37,972 nt of DNA, taken from contig JBHIEE010000012.1 of the NCBI GenBank assembly GCA_046760445.1, forward strand, positions 1-37,972, written 5' to 3'. Position 1 is the stretch's first letter; each line of letters begins with the position of its first letter. Below, piece after piece: positions 32,174-37,972 of the stretch. The stretch is from JBHIEE01 sp046760445 (GTDB lineage: Bacteria; Acidobacteriota; Aminicenantia; JdFR-78). Both the position numbers and the translations under genes were made by a program. A model generated the notes under the pieces. The model saw nothing but the letters and a program-made list of their open reading frames with translations. It did not search any database and was not told the origin of the DNA.

Positions 32174-34405
32174 TTATCTTAGCTTAGATTTGAAAAAGGA
32201 AAGAGCTTGTTCAGCCTTTTTTCTGAGAGAGATATCTTCTTTAGGTGCACAAATTAGATATTTCTCCAAATAATTCACTGCCTCAGAATATCTTTCTAAC
32301 TTTCCACAAGCAGCTCCTAAAAGATAATATGAGTTTGCATTGGGATGAAGTTTGACCTCTTCAGAAAAGTATTTTATCGCTTGTTCAAAATTATCTTTAT
32401 AAAAATAAATCTCTCCTAATCTTCTATAAATCATCGGATTTTGGGACATTTTGGTTAAAAGAAATTCATATTCTTTTATTGCTCTTTCATATTCTCCAGA
32501 TATAGCCAAAACTACAGCATGAAACAATCTAATTTCCTGATTATATGGATCAACCTCAATAGCTCGTTCCAAATAATAGATTGATTTTCTAAAATTTTGT
32601 AATGACTTATACACATCGGCTAAGAGAAGTAATGATTTTATATGACGAGGATGCAGACTAAGGGCTGCATTACTTATTTCTATAGCTTCCTTAGTCATTT
32701 CCGCTTGAAAATAACAATTGGCTAATCTATGATAAGAATCAACATCAGTTTCATCTATTGCTATCGCTTCTTTATAAATTTCAATAGCTTTATCAAATTC
32801 TCCTGTTTGCTGATATATTCTGCCCAAATCCAAAAGGACAACCTTACCTTCTGGATTTTCCTTTTTAGCTTCTTCGAGTAGTTTTTTTGCCTTTTCTAAA
32901 TCTCCCATTCGAAAAGCTTGCCTCGCATAAGCTACTTTTTTAATAATGTGAACCATATCTTTTGGATCCGGGCGAACATAGTTGGATTCTGAAGGAATCG
33001 CTCCTGAAACATATCCTAAAGCCATAAGTTTTTCCTGTTCCTCTAATGTTAATTCTCTGATTGTCGGCTTGCGATGAGAAGATAACTGTTCTTCTAATTT
33101 TTCTAATTCTTCTTTCAGTTTTTGAGCAAATTCTTTGTTTTTTGTTATTAAATTATTTTTTTCATGCGGAGCATTCTCTAAATTGTAAAGTTCTGGTTTG
33201 GGCGCCTGAATATACTTCCATTTATCTAATCTGATTGCTTTTAGCTCTGACCATCCATTTGTTTGAACTGGGTAATATGTTTCTGCATAAGATACTTCTG
33301 TCTCTTTTTTATTCTTTCCAGCTATTATGGGAATTAAGCTTACCCCTTGACAAAATTGGGGAATATCTATTGTGAGGATATCTAAAATTGTGGGAAGAAT
33401 ATCAACTGTTCTTACCTGTTTATCTATCTTCTTACCTTTTAAAATGACATCTGGACAATGAAAGATTAAGGGAACTTTGAGCGTTGTATCATATAAAAAA
33501 ATCCCATGAGTAGGCTCGTTATGATCCCATAAATCCTCTCCATGATCCCCTACTATAATGATCAATGTTTTTTTGTAAACACCTTTTTCTTTGAGAAGAT
33601 CAATGAGCTTGCCAACATAAACATCAGTATAGGCAATCTCTCCATCGTATGGCCTGGATTTATATTTCTCATCAAAGGGAGGAGGTGGTGTATAAGGACC
33701 ATGAGGGTCATAATAATGAACCCAGACAAAAAACTTATAAGTGTAATTCTTCTCTATCCATTGCTCTGCCGACTGGTAAACATTCCTTGCGATTCTTTGA
33801 GGGTCAGCTAATTTCATATATTTCGGTGTATTGTATTCATCATCATAAATATCAAATCCTTGGTCTAATCCACACCGAGAATCTAAAGAATATGCTCCTA
33901 TAAAAGCTGCTGTTTTATAGCCTTTTTCTTTGAGAATCTCACTCAAAGTAGTGAAATCATCTGGTAAATAATATGGCCCATTACTCTTAATTTGATGAAA
34001 AGGGGGATTTGTTCCTGTTAGAATGGAAGTATGAGAAGGGAAAGTGAGAGGAACTTGGCAAACAGCATTCATAAATCTTGCTCCTCCATAAGCTAATGAA
34101 TCTAAATTCGGAGTCTCAATATCATATCCACTATAACCAACCCTATCTGCTCTTATGGTATCTATTGTAACTAACAGAACATTTAAATTAGGATCTCTTT
34201 TTACTCTATTTTTTGGAGTAAAAAAATAGAAGAATAAAAAAACAGCTATTAAAATAGCAAAGAAGGGAATTAAATAAAATATGAATTTCCCTCGTTTTTT
34301 CCAGGCGATTTTCCTTTCTTTTTTTATTTCTTGAAAGGAATCTTTTTTAGCTGAAACGACCGGAGTGATCTTCTTTTTCTTTTTTCTTCTTTTTTTCTTA
34401 GCCAT
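32174..34405 (-). CDS. Membrane-anchored sulfatase-fold hydrolase with TPR repeats
   Basis: 743 aa. A very basic N-terminus (MAKKKRRKKKKK), one membrane helix at about 41-62, then an alkaline-phosphatase/sulfatase domain at about 75-420: TIDTIRADR with D82, IIVGDHGEDLWDH with metal-binding D/H, and TLKVPLI. At the catalytic site the sulfatase signature C/S-x-P-S-R reads T121-F-P-S-H, so no formylglycine can form from Cys; a phosphodiesterase or phosphotransferase using Thr is plausible. Residues about 490-735 hold around six or seven TPR repeats (e.g. GEFDKAIEIYKEAIAIDE), likely for protein contacts. The topology suggests that the catalytic and TPR parts are periplasmic. No Shine-Dalgarno; TATAGT lies 8 nt before the ATG, compatible with a leaderless transcript. 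A terminator separates it from the TonB receptor gene upstream. Confidence 0.88.
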   Translation of the reverse strand: MAKKKRRKKKKKITPVVSAKKDSFQEIKKERKIAWKKRGKFIFYLIPFFAILIAVFLFFYFFTPKNRVKRDPNLNVLLVTIDTIRADRVGYSGYDIETPNLDSLAYGGARFMNAVCQVPLTFPSHTSILTGTNPPFHQIKSNGPYYLPDDFTTLSEILKEKGYKTAAFIGAYSLDSRCGLDQGFDIYDDEYNTPKYMKLADPQRIARNVYQSAEQWIEKNYTYKFFVWVHYYDPHGPYTPPPPFDEKYKSRPYDGEIAYTDVYVGKLIDLLKEKGVYKKTLIIIVGDHGEDLWDHNEPTHGIFLYDTTLKVPLIFHCPDVILKGKKIDKQVRTVDILPTILDILTIDIPQFCQGVSLIPIIAGKNKKETEVSYAETYYPVQTNGWSELKAIRLDKWKYIQAPKPELYNLENAPHEKNNLITKNKEFAQKLKEELEKLEEQLSSHRKPTIRELTLEEQEKLMALGYVSGAIPSESNYVRPDPKDMVHIIKKVAYARQAFRMGDLEKAKKLLEEAKKENPEGKVVLLDLGRIYQQTGEFDKAIEIYKEAIAIDETDVDSYHRLANCYFQAEMTKEAIEISNAALSLHPRHIKSLLLLADVYKSLQNFRKSIYYLERAIEVDPYNQEIRLFHAVVLAISGEYERAIKEYEFLLTKMSQNPMIYRRLGEIYFYKDNFEQAIKYFSEEVKLHPNANSYYLLGAACGKLERYSEAVNYLEKYLICAPKEDISLRKKAEQALSFFKSKLR

Positions 34406-34435
34406 TATAAAACACTATATGAGACAATAATTTCG

Positions 34436-34470
34436 TTTTAGCCTGGGACATGTGACTTGTAGCTTGAGAC
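34436..34470. repeat. Short interspersed repeat with gacatgtgacttg core, copy 2
   Basis: Partner of 16311-16346. It continues into a further ttgtgacttg (34471-34480), giving a small internal duplication. It sits between the terminator and the sulfatase-fold gene. Confidence 0.55.
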
Positions 34471-34483
34471 TTGTGACTTGAAT

Positions 34484-34534
34484 AAAAAAACCCCGCCCCG
34501 ATTACCCCGTTTGTGGGGAATAACTGGGACGGGG
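34484..34534 (-). terminator. Rho-independent terminator of the TonB receptor gene
   Basis: On the minus strand a GC-rich hairpin pairs CCCCGTCCC...TCCCC with GGGG...GGGGCGGGG around a 6-base loop (34491-34534), followed by seven T (34484-34490). Strong and correctly oriented. A second hairpin (34551-34591, aaacct/aggttt enclosing tcccg/cggga) precedes it. Confidence 0.85.
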
Positions 34535-34604
34535 TGAACTTCAGTTTTAGCAAACCTACTTGTCCCGATATTTTTTACGGGAAAAGGTTTGCCCTGCATT
34601 AGCA

Positions 34605-37493
34605 TCAGAATCTGAATCGAACTCCTAATCGGAATACCCTTGGATTGACACACTCTGAGGGGATATAAGCGTCATCAGAATTCAGAATCTGTTCTCTACC
34701 AAGATACATGTTATTATTGAATACGTTGAAGACATCTGCTATCAAACCAAGAGTGCCATAATCTCCGAGGCGAAAGGTCTTCTCTATTCTCAAATCAAAC
34801 AGCCAGAACATAGGAAGTCTTCTGCTGCCAAAGGGCTCAATATTCACATTAACCTGACCAGTACCCATATCACGATAAGGAGATTGAAGGACTAATGGCA
34901 GGACGTATCCATCCCGCATATTCAGGCTTCCACTCACATTGAATCCATAGGGTAACTGATACATTCCGTTCACACGAAACTGCCATCGTGCATTGGTAAA
35001 AATACCTGCTTTTCCGCTCCCTAACATTTGATAGGCCATGTATTCGCCATCCTGCATTTCAATATTAGTTGGGTCTTGATAACCTTCTGGACCATCATAA
35101 TATCGACGGTGATCATTCCAGTTAAAGGACATATTCATCATCCACTTGTTGCTCAGTCTCTTGGTTGCTGTAATTTCGATTCCCCAGAATCTCTGGTGAT
35201 AATCAGGTCGATTGGTCAAAAGCCCACCAGGAGGCATCGGAAATGTTAAATCATAATAATCTCCTTCAACATATTTCCCATCAAAAAGATCCTCATATCC
35301 TGCATTGTTCACTGTACCAGCCACTACCCAGTCATCACTCGTCACATTTCTAATAGGATACCAGGTATAGTTTTTGTAATAGCGGTAAATAAAGTTTGCT
35401 CCAACTGAGAAGTCGGGCAGAATTTCTCTCTCCACACCAATTATTCCTTCATAAGTTATCGGAGCTGATAGATCAGAATCTATTATATTGGGATAATCAG
35501 TCGGATCAGAAGGATTGATATTGGGACTTCTATCAATTATCCAATCTGGACTTGGAAAACCAATAAGCTCACTCGTCTGAGGCTGTCCATCTAAATTGTC
35601 GTCCGACCACAACCAGGCGACATAAGCGTAGTAAGCCTGGTTTCCAAAAGCAGCAGTTCCAGAACCTAATTGATCTGCATAACGGGCAAAGCTTCCTCTG
35701 ATAAGGGTTTTTCCATCTCCGGTCAGATCATAGGTGAAGCCAACTCGAGGTGAAAAGTCATTCCATTCAATGACTTTCTTAACTTCTTCCTGTCTGCGTG
35801 CTGGTAAGAAAGTGGGGTCAACTGCGTGGGCGGGGATATTATTGATGCCACCTTCAGGAGCAGCGTGACCATTGATTCGATGGTCAAATCTCACCCCAAG
35901 GTTCAGGGTTAACCCTCCAGTCGTAAAAGTATCTCCGATCCAAGCACTCATTCTTTCATAAGTCTGCTTCCAGTCTGCATCATTGTAAAGGTAAACTAAG
36001 GCAGAATCATTCGGAAAACCAAAAGCTGACCAGAAAAGTCTAAACCCACCACCAGCAAATCCATATTGAGTTCTCACAGAACCTGTGCGATATTCTGCTC
36101 CAAATTTCCATTCATGGTCTCCACCTAAAACATTTTCAAGAAAATAGTTTCCACTCAGGTTGGCATGATATACTGGCCTCCAGGTGTAGTAATAAACAAA
36201 AGAATCTGACCAGTTTCCAGTATCAAGACTTAAGCCTGGCATGACATCCAATCCACCTTTGGGAACGAGTTCAAAGTATAAATCAACAAATCCACCTTTA
36301 AGACTCATATAGAAGTTGTCACTGAATACGTGCTCCCACTCAATCTTGTATTGATCAGATGGGCCGTTCTGATCCCAGGTCGTTGGTAAAGGACGGTTTG
36401 GAGATGCACCACGACCCCATTTGAGCTTGTTAGCATAGAAATAGAGCAGTTCAACTCGGTCATTGTTTGTTACCTGAGCATTGAGCTTAAAGTGTAAATT
36501 GTCTAAAAGAGTATCATCGGAAGTGCCAGCAGCAGTGAACATCTTAATATCCTGAACACCCCAGGCACCCCAAGCCCAGAGCCTATCTTTTATCAGTGGA
36601 CCACCAGCTTCAAATCCATAATCTTTGATCATGTTAATCTGATCGCCAACATAACCAAGCTCTTCCATCTCAGAAGGAACATTGGTCGCCTGGAAATCAA
36701 CAAATGGAATGGCGTCAGTTCTGTAAAAATAAGACTGCCCTTTGAATTTGTTACCACCTCTTTTGGTCACAAAATTAAGTCCAATTCCACCTGTCTGAAT
36801 TGATGGATCAGCTCCACCAGTTGTGATTTGAATCTCTTCAAAGGCATCAAAGTCAAAATAAGTGGGAGTCGCACCTAAAGCTGCCTGGTCAGTAATAGTT
36901 AATCCATCGTAATTCCACATCACATTATCACCGCTATCGCCTCTGGCTGTAAACTGAGACTGCTGACCTGATTGGCTGCCACCAATATTTACTCTATCAA
37001 CCATAATTCCTGCTGTTTGATCCAGAATGACCCAAGGATCTCGAGCTGTAGGTATATTGGCTAAAATTTCCTGAGTGACATTCACCGCAGTACCTGTCTT
37101 TTTAGGATCAACCACTGGTGTTTCAGCAGTGACAATAATCTCTTCTTCTATTGGTGCCACAGTCATGGCGATTCTATACTTCACTGTTCCACCCACAATT
37201 ACCTTAATAGGCTCTCGAACTTGGGTATTGAAACCTGGTAATTCGCAGGTCAGTTTGTAATCGCTTGCAGGGGGAAGACTCATAAAGCGGAAAACTCCTC
37301 CTTCAGTGGTGACTGCTGTTCTGGTGGGAACCATTTCAGATTCTAAGGTAACAGTTACTCCAGGAAGAGGAATACCATCTTCGTCAACCACTGTTCCAGT
37401 TATTTCTCCATATCGAATCTGAGCTGTGGCAAAAGAAGTTAGTCCTATTGACAGACATAATATCAATAGAACTTTGAAAATTTTCTTATTCAC
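34605..37493 (-). CDS. TonB-dependent receptor, Oar-like, with carboxypeptidase-regulatory-like domain
   Basis: 962-aa outer-membrane protein. A signal peptide covers about 1-24 (KIFKVLLILCLSIGLTSFATAQ region). An Ig-like carboxypeptidase-regulatory domain spans about 27-105 (GTVVDEDGIPLPGVTVTLES), a plug domain about 120-245 (FTARGDSGDNVMWNYDGLTI), then a long beta-barrel rich in aromatic and Asp/Asn turns, ending in FRLGVRFRF with the terminal Phe typical of outer-membrane barrels. Such receptors import large substrates with energy from TonB/ExbBD; no SusD-like partner is present. GGAGG lies 12 nt before the ATG, and the 18-bp palindrome lies just before that. A strong terminator follows, so it is a single-gene unit. 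The substrate is unknown, possibly peptides or glycans given the secreted hydrolases nearby. Confidence 0.93.
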   Translation of the reverse strand: MNKKIFKVLLILCLSIGLTSFATAQIRYGEITGTVVDEDGIPLPGVTVTLESEMVPTRTAVTTEGGVFRFMSLPPASDYKLTCELPGFNTQVREPIKVIVGGTVKYRIAMTVAPIEEEIIVTAETPVVDPKKTGTAVNVTQEILANIPTARDPWVILDQTAGIMVDRVNIGGSQSGQQSQFTARGDSGDNVMWNYDGLTITDQAALGATPTYFDFDAFEEIQITTGGADPSIQTGGIGLNFVTKRGGNKFKGQSYFYRTDAIPFVDFQATNVPSEMEELGYVGDQINMIKDYGFEAGGPLIKDRLWAWGAWGVQDIKMFTAAGTSDDTLLDNLHFKLNAQVTNNDRVELLYFYANKLKWGRGASPNRPLPTTWDQNGPSDQYKIEWEHVFSDNFYMSLKGGFVDLYFELVPKGGLDVMPGLSLDTGNWSDSFVYYYTWRPVYHANLSGNYFLENVLGGDHEWKFGAEYRTGSVRTQYGFAGGGFRLFWSAFGFPNDSALVYLYNDADWKQTYERMSAWIGDTFTTGGLTLNLGVRFDHRINGHAAPEGGINNIPAHAVDPTFLPARRQEEVKKVIEWNDFSPRVGFTYDLTGDGKTLIRGSFARYADQLGSGTAAFGNQAYYAYVAWLWSDDNLDGQPQTSELIGFPSPDWIIDRSPNINPSDPTDYPNIIDSDLSAPITYEGIIGVEREILPDFSVGANFIYRYYKNYTWYPIRNVTSDDWVVAGTVNNAGYEDLFDGKYVEGDYYDLTFPMPPGGLLTNRPDYHQRFWGIEITATKRLSNKWMMNMSFNWNDHRRYYDGPEGYQDPTNIEMQDGEYMAYQMLGSGKAGIFTNARWQFRVNGMYQLPYGFNVSGSLNMRDGYVLPLVLQSPYRDMGTGQVNVNIEPFGSRRLPMFWLFDLRIEKTFRLGDYGTLGLIADVFNVFNNNMYLGREQILNSDDAYIPSECVNPRVFRLGVRFRF

Positions 37494-37508
37494 TTTTTAA
37501 CCTCCTTC

Positions 37509-37526
37509 ATCCCGAGTACTCGGGAT
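37509..37526. repeat. Perfect 18-bp palindrome atcccgagtactcgggat
   Basis: Fully self-complementary. On the minus strand it stands directly before gaaggagg, so in mRNA it would be a hairpin beside the ribosome binding site of the TonB receptor. Confidence 0.75.
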
Positions 37527-37595
37527 TGGAAATTTTTTTCATTTAGCGTTTGAATCGATTCTTGAACACTAAACGAAATTTACCCAAAACCCACA

Positions 37596-37645
37596 GAGTG
37601 TAACTCATTTACACTCCAATAACCATTAACCAATAACTATTAACT
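37596..37645. promoter_or_regulatory. Inverted repeat plus tandem direct repeat, possible regulator site
   Basis: gagtgtaa-ctcat-ttacactc (37596-37616) is a perfect 8-bp inverted repeat. It is followed by aataaccattaacc and aataactattaact, adjacent 14-bp copies with 12 matches (37618-37645). It lies about 105-150 bp upstream of the TonB receptor start, a reasonable place for control. Confidence 0.4.
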
Positions 37646-37680
37646 ATCTTTTAATTATCACCTCCTTTTAGAATTTTGAT

Positions 37681-37729
37681 AAAAAAAAAGAGGCTGCTTA
37701 AGGCTTTTTATCGCCTTAAACAGCCTCTT
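37681..37729 (-). terminator. Rho-independent terminator of a gene beyond the right edge
   Basis: Long stem aagaggctg-c-ttaaggc / gccttaa-a-cagcctctt (37688-37729) with an 8-base loop, followed on the minus strand by a run of T (37681-37689). Its orientation shows that a minus-strand gene ends to the right of the window. Confidence 0.85.
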
Positions 37730-37972
37730 AAATTTAAGTCAGCTGTTTAAAAATTCTATTTTTTTATCTTATTAACTTATCTTCCAGAAATTTAAGATGC
37801 AAATTTTATGCCAATTTGGGTTTAACTATTTAATTGATTGATATTAAACAAGTTAGATTTTTTAATTTGAAATTGGGATAGTGCTAAATTCGAAATCTTG
37901 AATTGAGCTCTTCAAAATTCTGAATTTTATAAAAAATTATTTTCTTGTTAATTTTAATATTATATCTCTTAA

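Larger units (their letters stand above)
37494..37972. other. Leader of the TonB receptor gene and right-edge spacer
   Basis: 479 bp with no supported gene. From the gene outward: ggagg, palindrome (37509-37526), an 8-5-8 perfect inverted repeat gagtgtaa/ttacactc (37596-37616), a tandem 14-bp direct repeat (37618-37645), a consensus ribosome-binding-site-like aaaaggaggtgat on the minus strand (about 37660-37672) with no gene behind it, a terminator (37681-37729), and AT-rich sequence to the edge. Confidence 0.6.

Noticed and set aside
34041..34046. Classical formylglycine sulfatase
   Set aside because: The residue at the modified Cys/Ser position is Thr and the following Arg is His.
37655..37680. 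attatcacctcctttt resembling the 3' end of 16S rRNA
   Set aside because: Nothing upstream resembles rRNA; it is simply the complement of a strong ribosome binding site.
1..37972. CRISPR arrays, tRNA or rRNA genes, transposases, prophage or toxin-antitoxin genes
   Set aside because: Looked for and not seen. The repeats present are too long, too diverged and unevenly spaced for CRISPR, and no tRNA-like TpsiC arm was found; no covariance search could be run.

Overview
The window looks like a chromosomal piece of an anaerobic or facultative Gram-negative bacterium that lives on proteins, lipids and complex organic matter. An Oar-like TonB-dependent receptor, two RND exporters, MacB-type permeases, a sulfatase-fold protein fused to TPRs, and secreted hydrolases with CBM9, PKD and PA14 modules are a combination common in Candidatus Aminicenantes and Acidobacteriota. 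This placement is inference, because there is no rRNA or other marker gene. Base composition is patchy: roughly one third GC in the right-hand transporter block, and nearer one half in the fatty-acid block and in the M28 and PKD/PA14 genes (hand counts of sample lines only).

Layout. 1-3948 (+) is a three-gene redox operon: a NuoF/HndC-like NADH dehydrogenase subunit cut by the left edge, a NuoG/HoxU-like Fe-S protein, and an FMN-binding glutamate-synthase-like protein without a glutaminase domain. 3983-7794 (-) holds a pseudo-receiver protein and an RND exporter. 7944-13884 (-) is a complete fatty-acid beta-oxidation operon, tetR-fadE-fadA-fadN, with a promoter/operator readable in front of the TetR gene. 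14725-16795 has a small GlsB/YeaQ-type membrane protein, a DUF362 ferredoxin-domain protein and ndk. 17033-23831 has a CBM9-esterase, an M28 peptidase, a PKD/PA14 protein and a ProX/YbaK-type editing deacylase, in spacers full of degenerate repeats. 24299-37493 (-) carries a second RND exporter with an unusual insertion, two orphan MacB-like permeases, a GT2 glycosyltransferase, a membrane sulfatase-fold/TPR protein and the TonB-dependent receptor. 37494-37972 is non-coding and includes a strong terminator for a gene beyond the right edge.

How the genes work together. The left operon suggests an electron path from NADH through NuoF flavin and Fe-S centres to a second flavin on the glutamate-synthase-like subunit; its substrate is unknown. 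The fad operon breaks acyl-CoA down to acetyl-CoA, probably under control of its own TetR protein. The secreted hydrolases and TonB receptor fit uptake of polymer breakdown products. The RND and MacB-type genes fit export, but no adaptor, outer-membrane channel or ABC ATPase gene is present here.

Most unusual signals: the NuoF/Fe-S/GltS-like module with rearranged cysteine ligands; a degenerate ~105-bp repeat family between 18.9 and 24.15 kb; an 84-bp repeat that duplicates a promoter and ribosome binding site; tandem 13-bp palindromes before the pseudo-receiver gene; a folded spacer inside the fad operon; and a recurring 18-bp palindrome just upstream of ribosome binding sites.
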